Part shown: positions 10,401-20,688 of the stretch, one piece after another | How positions within the stretch are numbered: position 1 is the first letter of the stretch | Layout: the number at the start of each line of letters is the position of its first letter | Program-made: the position numbers and the translations under genes | Assembly (NCBI RefSeq): GCF_963678635.1 | Contig: NC_087064.1 | Location: 4,066,411-4,130,410 of the forward strand | Length of the DNA: 64,000 bases | Direction of reading: 5' to 3' | Source of the DNA: Symsagittifera roscoffensis | Lineage: Eukaryota; Xenacoelomorpha; Acoela; Convolutidae | Notes under the pieces: generated by a model | The model's input: the letters and a program-made list of their open reading frames with translations, nothing else | Told to the model about the DNA's origin: nothing | The model's database searches: none

Positions 10401-11690
10401 GATATTTCACCTGTGATCATTTTTCGTAAAGTTATGAGGGTTTAAAGATTGCCATTTTGGCCAATTTGGGACAATTAACGCGCGATATATTTCGCGCTAT
10501 TAACGCGTAAGCGGAGATTCAATCCGTCATAGAAATTGTTCCAAATAGGTTAAAAGAAGCTTATTTGCCATAAATGGTTTGTTACAAGGAGCGAAATCTA
10601 TCCTTTTGTACTTTGTATGGCGTGTGGGGGGATGATTTTCATAAAAAATTTCAAATTTTAGAAAAAAGTTTTTTTGATTTTGTTTTATTTCATTAAATTT
10701 TTTAATGTTATTACTGCTCCATAAACCTTAAAAGGCAGTCGGAACAATCAGGGCTTCGATCTGATACGAGCAGTCTTGTTCCGATTTTGAAACTCAAATG
10801 CAGATTAAAAGGGAAAAGAGCTCATCGATCTGCCTCATAATTCTGGTTGTCCAACCTGCCAAAGCCTATTTTTTCACAGTTTTCTATTTATATTTCTTCC
10901 ACAAAAACGGACAAATTATCTCCCTACCGGTTTCAAATTTTTGGCCGAATAATCCCCCCGTAGTTAACATTATTGTTGTTCCGACTTTCGATACGAAAGT
11001 AACGGAATATTTGTGATCGGGGTGGGTTTTTTTTCTTCAGACAAATTTCGACTTTTTAACTAGCCATTTTTGACGGAATTTTTTTATATCATTCGAAGGG
11101 TATTGTTGTCCTGAGCTCAAAAAGATATTCCACCTGTGATCATCATTTGTAAGACTTTCGCAAAACACCCATCGCCAAGCACTGGGTAAAGTTTTCGTAA
11201 AGTTATGGGGTTTAAAGATTGCCATTTGGGACAATTAACTCGCGATATATTTCGCGCTATTAACGCATAAGCAGAGAGTTAATCCGTCTTAGAAATCGTT
11301 CCAAATTGGTTGAAAGAAGCTTATTTGCCATAATTGATTTGTTACAAGTAGCGAAATCTATCTTTTTGTACTTTATATGGCGTGTGGGGGATGATTTTTA
11401 TTTAAAAAATTTCAAATTAAAAAAAAATTCATTTTCTCTTATTATTTTTGATTTTGTAATGTTATCATTGGTCCATAAACTTTAATAGGCAGTCGGAACA
11501 TTCAAAGCTTCGCCCTAATACGAGCAGTCTTGTTTAATTTCATAGTTGTTTAATAATAAAAAAGAACCAATCAAGGCTTAAAAAGGAAGCTTACCTGGAT
11601 TCGAGTCACGGGGAAGTCCAGACCCGCCCTGAGCTGCATCGATATCCTCGTAGAGCCCCTCGGAGGCATCTGTTCTGATTTTTGAGCCAT
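4258..11690 (-). CDS. Divergent histone H2A variant with long SPK/TPK-repeat tail, four exons, 273 aa
   Basis: Exons on the minus strand are 11595-11690, 9827-9983, 8440-8837 and 4258-4428. Phases join as 0, 1 and 0, and every junction is GT-AG. The product starts M-A-Q-K-S and has RAGLDFPVTRI at residues 21-31, matching the RAGLQFPVGRI motif of H2A. Residues 43-84 align with alpha-1, loop 1 and alpha-2 of H2A with no gap after a one-residue shorter loop 1 (RVGKDAG, E..L..E, NKRKIIQPRDL). The fold ends with LPGAGVIPP, equivalent to the docking-domain QGGVLPNI. In the nucleosome acidic patch, positions equivalent to E56, E61 and E91 are kept, but E64 is Phe, D90 is Cys and E92 is His. The tail (122-273) has three 11-residue SEKSPKT-type repeats, an acidic block and a PKKRKYKKKK nuclear-localisation-like end. 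Having introns, and lacking a recognisable histone stem-loop, it should be a polyadenylated replacement-type or germline variant. The chromatin role is inferred. Confidence 0.85.
5965..6145. repeat. Tandem duplication inside the left inverted repeat
   Basis: The 38-base block tttgggttaagattagacaa... starts at 6002, 6041 and 6107. The preceding block gaacaaaacttgaattttt occurs at about 5968 and 6071. Together these account for the about 105 extra bases of the left arm over the right arm. Confidence 0.85.
6238..7152. other. GC-rich, hairpin-dense core of the mariner-like element, unidentified
   Basis: Base composition jumps to roughly half GC between about 6240 and 7150, against AT-rich arms and flanks. 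Visible stem-loops include: GTTATACTG/CAGTATAAC (6385-6413); CCGTAC/GTACGG (about 6597-6621); CGGTAGCTAT/ATAGTTACCG (about 6711-6735); CTGGTCAC/GTGACCAG (about 7003-7060); ATCTCAGC/GCTGAGAT (about 7080-7141), enclosing GACGCAC/GTGCGTC. A 19-base tandem pair (cggtctaagccaaagacct) lies near 6881-6920. Short open frames on both strands have no recognisable domain. It could be a captured structured RNA gene, an LTR or other element fragment, or foreign DNA. Confidence 0.5.
8440..8837 (-). CDS. H2A-like gene, exon 3 (docking domain and repeat tail)
   Basis: This exon encodes residues 85-217. The acceptor is TTCTAG/CCGCTC and the donor GTTAGT follows TGGGAT in phase 0. It starts with the alpha-3/docking equivalent (LEGCEHLHVLKIR, then LPGAGVIPP). 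It continues into a Ser/Pro/Lys tail with three 33-base repeats (plus-strand starts near 8537, 8570 and 8603), each coding an 11-residue unit of the RLSEKSPKTPP type. An acidic Asp/Glu/Pro stretch closes the exon. The open frame continues upstream past the acceptor, so alternative acceptors are possible. Confidence 0.8.
8530..8650. repeat. 33-bp coding minisatellite in the H2A-like tail
   Basis: Three adjacent copies of ctcttttcggacaaacgagg start at 8537, 8570 and 8603 on the plus strand. A decayed fourth begins near 8636. The 33-base period keeps the frame, so repeat number can change tail length without breaking the protein. Confidence 0.85.
8838..9826. other. Second intron of the H2A-like gene
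   Basis: This is a minus-strand intron of about 1 kb, phase 1. It includes the GGATC-ended element at 9664-9815. The rest is AT-rich. A 101-codon plus-strand open frame at 9265-9570 has no supporting features. Confidence 0.6.
9664..9815. mobile_element. GGATC-ended MITE copy next to an H2A splice donor
   Basis: The left end is GGATCTCTTCAAATATCCCC and the right end is GGGGGACAATAATT...AAGATCC. It shares an internal block (cttaaccattgcattatttc, then tttatagtgg) with the copy at 45947-46124. No clear target duplication is seen here. It ends 9-10 bases from the exon 2 donor of the H2A-like gene. Confidence 0.65.
9827..9983 (-). CDS. H2A-like gene, exon 2 (histone-fold core)
   Basis: This exon encodes residues 33-84 plus one base of codon 85. 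The acceptor is TTTAG/AATTTT and the donor is G/GTAATA. It holds the alpha-1/loop 1/alpha-2/loop 2 core, ending in IIQPRDLL, which matches RIIPRHLQ of H2A. A transposon end lies about 10 bases inside the downstream intron. Confidence 0.85.
10249..10780 (+). repeat. 540-bp interspersed family A, copy 1 (full length)
   Basis: It starts GTTCCGACTTTCGATACGAAAG and ends gatacgagcagtcttgtt. A cgcgatatatttcgcgctat block lies in the middle. It has no open frame. Copies share both ends, so this is a defined mobile unit, probably a non-autonomous DNA element. TTGTT borders both sides of complete copies. Confidence 0.75.
10978..11534 (+). repeat. 540-bp interspersed family A, copy 2 (full length)
   Basis: It has the same start (GTTCCGACTTTCGATACG) and end (cgagcagtcttgtt) as copy 1 and lies directly downstream in the same orientation. 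A short insertion after the gatcatcatttg block (about 11150-11190) is specific to this copy. Confidence 0.75.
11595..11690 (-). CDS. H2A-like gene, exon 1 (start codon, N-terminal tail, start of fold)
   Basis: This exon encodes residues 1-32 from the ATG at 11690-11688. The N-tail is short, with few lysines compared with canonical H2A, and leads directly into LRAGLDFPVTRIQ. The donor GTAAGC follows in phase 0. The start is the only in-frame ATG giving the RAGL motif a tail of normal H2A length. A second in-frame ATG lies at codon 8. Confidence 0.8.
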
Positions 11691-12539
11691 TGCGTATATA
11701 CCTAGTTTGGAAATTCGACTATTTTACCGTCTCCTAATCCCGTATGAGTCTCTTCTAACCCCCCCCCCCCCATCCTAGCCTCTAGCATTTTTCATGCCGA
11801 CGATTGTTTGTGTTTAGTTGCCATCAAAATTGACATGTAAAATTATTATAAAAATACAAACAAATTCATTGGTTACTCCGTAAAATTGGTTTTTACATCT
11901 GCGGAGAAAAACGGTTGAAGAGATTCGCTTGCAACTAATTATTTGCTTTAAGCTTTTGTTCCGTTGACTTTATTTTTTCAGTCGTCAACAAAAAAATTGA
12001 AGCTATTGTCGGGGCTAGGAAAGTTGACAAGCTAATTAGATGACCGTAAAATAACTGAATGTGGACAAAATCTTTTTAATTTTTGACATTAAGAACTAGG
12101 CTAACAATATTTTTTGTTTAGAATGAAGTTACACAAAAACACAAAAAGTATATTGTCACAGAACTGATCAAAATTTTAATAGTCAAAAAAAATTAAAAGC
12201 AAAAAAAAATTTTAAATGCATAAATTATTTAATTGTGACATTTTCAAGCTGATTTGTCCAAAAGATTATTCAAACTCTGTTTACAAAGATTGAGATTTTT
12301 GCGCCCAAGTCATTGTCTAAATTCAGTCACTTTCTGGTCGCTTATTTTGCTCGTCGTCTAATTTCCCAAACCTCGTTTTTGTCTGGTGCGGTGCCACGGT
12401 TAGCGAAGAGGAAGGGCTGATTAGGGAACGATTGAAGTGCCAGAGTTTCATTTTCATGATTTATAATTCGTTTTAAAGACTCATTTCCTCTTTGGCTAGT
12501 CTCAAATTTCTGAAAAATTAAACCGTAGAATCATTGGCG

Positions 12540-13060
12540 TGAGCAGAATATTTTTCGAAAAAAATTTGAAAGTTTTGCCGACTTTTTTTTATAGGTCGAA
12601 CGGTTTCATTTTCCGAGCTCTCCGAAAACACTATACGAACCCTATTTTGTCAAAAAATTTATCGCTCTGCAGGCAAATTTTTTGGCTCTTTTCCAGTTCC
12701 CCCCCCCCTTTCAAATTCAATTTTGAAAAGTCTATTTAACGTTGTCGCAATGCAATGAAATTAAGCGTAGTGAACTAATCGACAATTCTGAACATATTTT
12801 TTCTTCATACTCCACAGCGTAAAATCAAGCATTTAGCCGTAATAACACGTAGAACTAATATAAAATTCGGTATTTTGAAAGGGGGGAAACTGGAAAAGAG
12901 CCAATTTTTTAAACAACAGGTAAAAAAAAAACGTTTTTAGGCACTTTTTGAAAACATTGACCAAAAAGTTGCGCTCTCCCCTCAAAATTATTTATATTGG
13001 CGCCCAACGCGCCTTTAAAAAATTTTGAGGTCGATTAGCAAAAAATGGATGTCATAAAAT
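12540..13060. mobile_element. Degenerate GGCGGAT-family (hAT-type) element split by a younger insertion
   Basis: The left part (pssible start about 12540) has the ggtcgaac...ccgagctctccgaaaacac block. The right part has cgtttttaggcactttttg and ttgcgctctcccctcaaaat...ggcgcc, both as in the copies at 44049-44406 and 53881-54324. The two halves are separated by the 219-bp element at 12684-12902. The terminal CAGGGGCGGAT is not preserved. Confidence 0.55.
12684..12902. mobile_element. GGCTCTTTT-ended hAT-type MITE with 8-bp target duplication (nested)
   Basis: The ends are GGCTCTTTTCCAGTTCCCCC and, inverted, GGCTCTTTTCCAGTTTCCCC. It is flanked by AATTTTTT on both sides (12676-12683 and 12903-12910). 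An 8-bp duplication is typical of hAT elements. It lies inside an older GGCGGAT-family element. Its sister copy is at 26799-27013. Confidence 0.85.
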
Positions 13061-13739
13061 TATACTAAAAGGGGAATCATATTTTGCATGGAAACAAAGT
13101 TAAGGCTATGTTTCCGTTTCCAAGAGCCCAAATTAAATAGTCTGAATTATTAGTTTCAAACTTGTTGGTTAGGTCTGCTGAAATTTCTTTTATTCTGTCT
13201 AAAAAATCAATAAAAGTTCATTTATAATTTTTGGCTAGAAATCTTGAATTATTTCTCACCTAAAACAATTTCCTTTGTTCTCGTTAGCTTTTTTGACTTC
13301 TAAAAGGTTTGACTTCCTGATTTTGTTTTTTGGTTAACAGATCAAAAAAACATTGAGTCATTAGCTAATGAATCATAATCTGCACGGCTTACAAAAAACT
13401 AAATCCAAATTTTGTACAAAAAATACAAAGAAAAAGCAAATTCCGTGAGAATGCATATCTCGAAAATTTCCTAAGATAATCAGTTAAACAACCAGCTGAT
13501 CATACAAAGAAATGTCTTTGACAAACTAAATACAATTATTAAAACATTGGTATCAAACCGAAGTATTGTGCAGTCCAATTGGCTTTTTAAGCCCTTTTAA
13601 TCGATTGTATATAAGGATGAAAAATCTCAAAAATTATTGCTCCCCTCCGGGATTCAATTATTGCTTGATCTAAATTTCAATCTATTTGGTGTTTGATAAT
13701 ACATCAAATCAGAGAGTATTTTCATTTAATTCAGATTGC

Positions 13740-14143
13740 AACAAACTGGAGTGCTCCAACTGCCCTTTAACTAGTCACAAATGTTTTTGTTATATAAAAC
13801 GTAACTATATTTGTATTCTAACATTTAAAAAAATGTGCAGATTTTTTTTCGATTTTACATGTCAATTAGTTTGCTTTAATTCAATTTGGAACGTATACCG
13901 AGTGCGGTATAATTATTCATGCATTTAACTACCTTTTTTAAGCTATCAAATATTACTCATGCCTGTTCCAAATAAATTTGGTGTAGTTAATAGTACTAAT
14001 TTGGTGTAGAATTTGTACTTACTTCAAATTCCGAAGATCTACGATGCGGGCCGCAATCACTGTCAGCATTCATTTAAAAAAAAGGTCTGAATATTGAAAA
14101 ACGCCCCCTCATATATTCCTCATTTTCTTCGAAAGTCGGAACA
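13740..14143 (-). repeat. Family A relative, reverse orientation, decayed
   Basis: It begins with gtgctccaactgcccttt, the reverse of the family's aaaggcagtcggaac end. It finishes with cttcgaaagtcggaac, the reverse of its GTTCCGACTTTCG start. The interior is strongly diverged or shortened. Confidence 0.5.
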
Positions 14144-14449
14144 AAAAACCTTGGTTTATCTTGCTGTTCAAGCTTTGCTTGGGATCTAAAAAAAACGAGC
14201 CGAGTTAATTGAAACTAGACAATTGCAAAAATGGAAGCAAACAAAACTGCTCGTTTATCATGGCAATGCATCGTATGTTCCGCTGCCATTTAAAGCTGAA
14301 GATAACTGTTTGCCTTCTTTTGCCTCTCACACTCTTTGATAATTACAATGGGTGTGTTCAGCATTTCGTTTTGAATAGCTCAAACCAAATTTAAATTGAA
14401 ACGAATCAGTTTTTCTTACGTATGTCGAAACAACGTCAAGTATGGCTCG

Positions 14450-14930
14450 TAAACTATTTTAAATTGGCAAAATTAGCATTTTCGATCTCCTCCAACTTCA
14501 AATATTTCGACTTTTCATTCGAAAGCTATTGCTGTCCTGAGCTTAAATTTCAAAAGATATTTCACCTGTGACCATTTTTCGTAAAGTTATGAGGGTTTAA
14601 AGATTGGCATTTTCGACAATTTGGGACAATTAACATGCGATATATTTCGCGCTATTAACGCGTAAGCGGAGAGTTAATCCGTCTTAGAAATCATTCCAAA
14701 TTGGTTGAAAGAAGCTTATTTGCCATAATTGATTTTTTACAAGGAGCGAAATCTATCCTGTTGTACTTTATATGGCGTGTGGGGTGACGATTTTCAGAAA
14801 AAATTTGAAATTTTTAGAAAAAAAAATTTTTTTTTCATTCTATTACATTTTTTTTTGTTATTACTGCTCCATAAACCTCATAAGGCAGTCGGAACATTCA
14901 GGGTTTCGCCCTGATACGAGCAGTCTTGTT
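14450..14930 (+). repeat. 540-bp interspersed family A, 5'-truncated copy
   Basis: It shares the attcgaaagctattg, cacctgtgaccatttttcgt, ggtttaaagattggcatttt, atatttcgcgctattaacgc and gagcagtcttgtt blocks with full-length copies. The GTTCCGACTTTCG start is missing. Confidence 0.7.
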
Positions 14931-16146
14931 TTTTTTTAGATTGGAACTCAAGATAACAATGTATTTTTTCACACATTTTCTTCGACAGACGGAACAACAA
15001 AATAAAGAGATCTAGACATTAATTTTTTATGTTCACAACTAAAAAAAATGAAAAATTGATGAACTGTTTTTGAAAAAAAAAAACAACTCATTTTCAAAAA
15101 ATCTGAAAAAAACGAATGGAAGCTATGACGACAAATAGGATAAAATAAATTCGATAAAACGTATTGTTGACAAAATGTTTTGAAATCATGAGCAAAGTTT
15201 TTTTTCTGAAAGAAAATTTTTGTAGAACTCAATAAACAATACAAAATGAGCGATGACTGAACTTTTAAACGCCTTTTTCTTAGTTTTGATTTTTTGATTA
15301 ACACGCAATGAAGGCAATTCATTTGTTTCAACCGATCAAAAAGTGTGCGTTAGTTGTTGTATAGTTGTTTTTCAAAAATTTTGGGACAATAAATTCTGAA
15401 AAAATACTTTCTTGTCCGCCAAAAAATTTTTAAAATACGTTTTTAAACAATAAGCAATAAAGAAAACCAAATCCTGTCGGCGCCACTTAACTGATAAAAA
15501 AATCATAACTTTTGTCATGTTTTTTGGCAGAAAATGCTACTTTAGTAATATTCTGCATTGATAGGATAATAAGAAATTTGTTCGGATACTTAAAGCAAAG
15601 CAAGTCATTATTTACTGTTTCTATTACAGTAACTTCAATGAAGTGCTTGTATAAATGTTCTGTCTAACTAGTATGCCCACTCTGAGAAAGTATTAGAGAT
15701 TTAGTTGAAAAACTAAGAGTCCATATCAGCGCATCGTAAATTGGTTTTCTTCGAAAAACGTTGCTAGCACAACAATAGTCCGAATGCCATCAATTGTCTA
15801 CAAATCAAATGTTGGAGATAACATGATTCAAATTGATCTGTATTTTATGAGTCACGACCTGCTCGAAAGTTTTCATCAAACAAGAACTTGATACTATCAA
15901 AACAAAATTGAAGGCAACAGATCAGTGGAACAACATTACAAACAAAGCAATTGGAACTGGCGCTGTAAAACACTGTATGAAGCTGATGAGTGATAATCCC
16001 TTGCTGTTCTAATCCAAATTTTCTTTCATAATTGTCCAAAAAGGTTTTGAATCTGCAAACAAACTAGCCGTGGGGGAGCCGGAGATGTCATCCATTTTGC
16101 CGCAGCCGGTCCCACCTTGAGGAGACAGATGACACTGGGACCCCTC

Positions 16147-16224
16147 CAGCCGTAACCGAAGCGGGATTCGAACGCATGACCCTCGTGTTGAGAGACATGT
16201 TCCTAACCCACTAGACCACGGCTG
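16147..16224 (-). repeat. tRNA-Glu-like sequence, degenerate (SINE head or tRNA pseudogene)
   Basis: On the minus strand, CAGCCGT at the start pairs perfectly with ACGGCTG at the end, a 7-bp acceptor stem. An A-box-like TGGTCTAGTGG and a B-box GTTCGAATCC are both present, with a CTCTCA anticodon-loop-like segment resembling tRNA-Glu. The T-stem has two mismatches, and about 7 extra bases precede the closing acceptor strand. It will not fold as a normal tRNA. The sequence downstream on the same strand continues GC-rich (to about 16080), as a SINE body would. Confidence 0.55.
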
Positions 16225-16356
16225 CTCAAGAAAACAATAGTCAGCCATTGGTGTTAACTGGGAGAAGTATTCCAACATCTTGCCATCTTACCATGAAATT
16301 AAAATGTATATTTTCATTTTTGCTCAACTTTATCAGTTTAATTGAATAAAACTAGA

Positions 16357-16768
16357 CTGCTCGTATCAGGGTAAAGCCTTGGATGCTCCGACTGCCCATT
16401 AATTGGTCTCGAATCGTTTGTGATAAATAAAATATTGACAAAGTACAAATTTTAGGCTGACAATATCAAAGTGCTAGAATTTGAGTCGTTTATGGAACTA
16501 TTAAGACCAATTACCTAGCCTCAATTCAAATTGGAACAATTATGAGTGTTGATAATTTGCCACGTAAAAATAATTCGAGTTTTGAAACAAAATATCGAAG
16601 TATTGATCCTGCAGCAAAGCCGCACGCTGGCGAAGTGCAAGCAAAGTTGCTTGGCAATCACAAGATATCCGGATCGATGCCCATACACAGTCAACTTTTC
16701 CAAAATTGGTCCGAAAAAAACCACCCGGGCATATATATTCCTCACTACCTTAAAAAATCGGAACAATA
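16357..16768 (-). repeat. Family A relative, reverse orientation
   Basis: It starts actgctcgtatcagggtaaa, the reverse of the family's 3' end, followed by ctccgactgccc. It ends near 16768 with aaaaatcggaacaat. Part of it (from about 16451) is included in the 1.48-kb tandem duplication. Confidence 0.5.
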
Positions 16769-19393
16769 AGTGATAAAACTACAGGATTTCTTAGTGTGGA
16801 ACGATAGATTATTCGGGATCAACTCTTATTAAGCGTTAAAATCAGATTTTGGAAAATCGGAATAATAAAAACGCGCAAAGAAAACGTTTTCTATATGTGT
16901 TAAATTACTCAAAATGATCAGGAACGCAATATTTTAATTACTAGATGCAAAGATTATAAACTTAATTATTCTACTAGTTAAATTATATAACAAAAACTAT
17001 AATTCCATTTTTATTACATAGCATAGTAGATGTTTCGAATTATAATAGGCTAAAAAAATCATAGTAATAAGAATTGACTCAAACTGAGTTACATGAAACA
17101 AATGGTTTTTTCTTTTGTTTTCTTTTGATGCTTCTGGCTTTCAAAATTGCTGTCAAAATCGTTTTCTAGTTTACTCGATTTCAAATTGTTTTCAATTTTT
17201 TTTGAAATGCGTAAAAATAAAACTCTCTTGAAGTGTGTGAACGAATATTTCACAAAAACAATTTTTTGAAAACTTTCTTTTTGGTCAGAGTACCGCAGTC
17301 GGGCTAAACTGTTGTCCGTTTTTCATTGCCTTTGAAGTTGCTTAGCGTATTTGTTGAACGTCCTTGCATTATAAATATTTCATTAAACTCAAAATTTCTC
17401 CTAATAAATGTTATAGTTATTAAGACCAGTCTTCAGTTTAGCCGTTTCCTCCGAAATGTTCTTTGATTCAAAACTAGTAGAGTTGCATGATAAAATTAAA
17501 CAATTTCTCAATCAAGAAAAAAAAGCAAGTTTTAGCGTTTTTATCACACAAACTTCAGATGCAGTCTGATTTTTCCCTTTTGCTGAGTGAGACTCATCAA
17601 ATGGCTCGAGTTGGATCAAAACTTGCAAATTCCTGTTTTAGAATCGTAATTTGGTCTGTCAAACTCGTTACAGCTATTTCTAAAAACTCAACCCATTGGC
17701 CGTACCTTATAAACAATTGTAAAATTTAGACGGATACTTTTTCTGTTTTCTGAATAAAGTGACGAAATATTAATGTTTCTGGTTCAAGCCAATGCTTCTT
17801 TGAATTAACAACTTTTAATGGCTCTTTGTACAATTTGAAAGAAATTGAAAAAAAAATCTGTTCTCTCCGTCAGGTTTTGTGATGTTGTGGGGGTGTCAAA
17901 GATGCCAAAGGCTGACAATATTAGGCTGACAATTTTAGGCTGACAATATCAAAGTGCTAGAATTTGAGTCGTTTATGGAACTATTAAGACCAATTACCTA
18001 GCCTCAATTCAAATTGGAACAATTATGAGTGTTGATAATTTGCCACGTAAAAATAATTCGAGTTTTGAAACAAAATATCGAAGTATTGATCCTGCAGCAA
18101 AGCCGCACGCTGGCGAAGTGCAAGCAAAGTTGCTTGGCAATCACAAGATATCCGGATCGATGCCCATACACAGTCAACTTTTCCAAAATTGGTCCGAAAA
18201 AAACCACCCGGGGCATATATATTCCTCACTACCTTAAAAAATCGGAACAATAAGTGATAAAACTACAGGATTTCTTAGTGTGGAACGATAGATTATTCGG
18301 GATCAACTCTTATTAAGCGTTAAAATCAGATTTTGGAAAATCGGAATAATAAAAACGCGCAAAGAAAACGTTTTCTATATGTGTTAAATTACTCAAAATG
18401 ATCAGGAACGCAATATTTTAATTACTAGATGCAAAGATTATAAACTTAATTATTCTACTAGTTAAATTATATAACAAAAACTATAATTCCATTTTTATTA
18501 CATAGCATAGTAGATGTTTCGAATTATAATAGGCTAAAAAAATCATAGTAATAAGAATTGACTCAAACTGAGTTTTATGAAACAAATGGTTTTTTCTTTT
18601 GTTTTCTTTTGATGCTTCTGGCTTTCAAAATTGCTGTCAAAATCGTTTTCTAGTTTACTCGATTTCAAATTGTTTTCAATTTTTTTTGAAATGCGTTAAA
18701 ATAAAACTCTCTTGAAGTGTGTGAACGAATATTTCACAAAAACAATTTTTTGAAAACTTTCTTTTTGGTCAGAGTACCGCAGTCGGGCTAAACTGTTGTC
18801 CGTTTTTCATTGCCTTTGAAGTTGCTTAGCGTATTTGTTGAACGTCCTTGCATTATAAATATTTCATTAAACTCAAAATTTCTCCTAATAAATGTTATAG
18901 TTATTAAGACCAGTCTTCAGTTTAGCCGTTTCCTCCGAAATGTTCTTTGATTCAAAACTAGTAGAGTTGCATGATAAAATTAAACAATTTCTCAATCAAG
19001 AAAAAAAAGCAAGTTTTAGCGTTTTTATCACACAAACTTCAGATGCAGTCTGATTTTTCCCTTTTGCTGAGTGAGACTCATCAAATGGCTCGAGTTGGAT
19101 CAAAACTTGCAAATTCCTGTTTTAGAATCGTAATTTGGTCTGTCAAACTCGTTACAGCTATTTCTAAAAACTCAACCCATTGGCCGTACCTTATAAACAA
19201 TTGTAAAATTTAGACGGATACTTTTTCTGTTTTCTGAATAAAGTGACGAAATATTAATGTTTCTGGTTCAAGCCTATGCTTCTTTGAATTAACAACTTTT
19301 AATGGCTCTTTGTACAATTTGAAAGAAATTGAAAAAAAAATCTGTTCTCTCCGTCAGGTTTTGTGATGTTGTGGGGGTGTCAAAGATGCCAAA
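16451..19393. repeat. Nearly identical 1.48-kb tandem duplication
   Basis: Unit 1 is about 16451-17909 and unit 2 about 17934-19393, offset by 1483-1484 bases. Both begin ttttaggctgacaatatcaa and end gtgggggtgtcaaagatgcc. Only a handful of differences were noticed (for example acatgaaac versus ttatgaaac, cgggcat versus cggggcat, aagccaatg versus aagcctatg). The joint holds three short ggctgacaat-type repeats (about 17910-17946). The 60-80-codon open frames in it are simply duplicated with it and look non-coding. Confidence 0.9.
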
Positions 19394-19579
19394 CTGGGGA
19401 AGTTGCGGCGAAATTTTCACTAGTTTTCTACGCATGCGTAGCCTATGTCATAATAAAAGCATTCTTCAAAGAATTGCGCAACTTATTAGTTAGAAACACT
19501 AGCGTAGCAGCACTTAAAATACCAGCACGAAAAATAAAAAAAAAACGAAAAACAAAAGTGCAAAGAAAAGGTATATAAA

Positions 19580-19680
19580 TTGAATTTTTCAAAGCTGTGC
19601 TGGAATCAAACCGCAGACCACGAGTCGCACGTCCAAGAACCTGCTCGATATTCACCACTCAACACTAGGCAAACAAGCAA
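19580..19680 (-). repeat. tRNA-like fragment
   Basis: On the minus strand, ttcttggacgtgcgactcgt followed by a B-box-like ggtttgattcc resembles the 3' half of a tRNA. No closing acceptor stem was found. It is probably a SINE or tRNA relic. Confidence 0.3.
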
Positions 19681-20682
19681 GCAAAACTTGCCAATTCTAT
19701 GCGCCAGCAAAACTTGCCACCATATGCGCACTTTTGAGTTTTTAGAAAATGAATTGATGATACAACACCACGCTGACTAGTGTAAATACCTTGTTACTGG
19801 ATGAGAAAAATATCACTTTATACTTCTGTTGTTCTTAATAAAGTATATAATTATTAATTTGCTGTCTTTGCACTATTTAGAGAGGTAACAGTATATTGCC
19901 GTATAACAAAAAAATCGTATAACTAATAACCCGACTAGCGTATACGTTTGTCTCTAACACTCAGAAACAGTTTTGATGCTGGAATTGAGCCGCCCCTAAT
20001 GTCAATCAATCTTGCAGCACTCAACGAAAAATCCTTGTCACGCAAAAAAGAGTCGAGCCATTATCGGTTTCGTATAATTTATCGTATAAATTTGATCTCT
20101 CGTATGTATAACCGAACAATCTTATATCGGTTGAGGGTTTTTTCGCTTAAGTTGTTGTATATCGCGTGCAAAAAAATTGGAGATAACCAGACTTCTCTTA
20201 GCTTACCAAAAAACGTGCTCATCTCTTTATATAAAGAAAATCAACAGGCTGAAGAGGCATTGACCTCATAAGCAGTTTAACCTCGAGAACAAATTATCTT
20301 TGAAATTATCATCCTTGGACTGCAGAAAATAAAATACGTACTAGAGGTCGAAAAATGTGGTCCAAACGTTGTACTGGTCAATTTAGCAGAGTAAAAATCA
20401 AGTCCATTTTTTTTGCCAACTAAACGAGTTACTTAAAACTGTATTTAAAATCTATTTTATGAAAAGATACAAGGGCCAGTCGCAATTGCATTGTGCATAT
20501 CATAGGTAGAAATACATCATCTATGCTTCATTTCAGAGTTTTCTGTCTCTAATAAGACAACACAAATTCATATTCTGCATCAATCAAATAATTGAGCGCC
20601 TTTATTTGTATATTTTTATCAAACAACAACTATTCTGATATCAGTTTTTGCCAACCAAAAATTATAATCATTTGCAAATTAG

Positions 20683-20688
20683 TTTATT
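20683..20688 (-). terminator. Candidate poly(A) signal of the ANKRD6-like gene
   Basis: TTTATT on the plus strand (AATAAA on the minus strand) lies about 170 bases beyond the stop codon at 20859-20861. Confidence 0.4.

Larger units (their letters stand above)
9984..11594. other. First intron of the H2A-like gene
   Basis: This minus-strand intron of about 1.6 kb, phase 0, is largely filled by two direct copies of the 540-bp interspersed family (10249-10780 and 10978-11534). No coding potential is seen. Confidence 0.6.

Noticed and set aside
12684-12700. GGCTCTTTTCCAG near a histone-type gene, resembling the histone mRNA 3' stem-loop (GGCTCTTTTCAGAGCC).
   Set aside because: It is the terminal inverted repeat of a hAT-type MITE with its own 8-bp duplication, lies upstream of the H2A-like gene, and recurs at 26799.
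14969-15331. 120-codon minus-strand open frame.
   Set aside because: It has runs of Phe, Lys and Ser from AT-rich DNA, no motif and no splice or poly(A) support.
16542-18253. Four pairs of 60-80-codon frames that look conserved between two places.
   Set aside because: The identity is due to the recent 1.48-kb tandem duplication, so it gives no evidence of coding selection.
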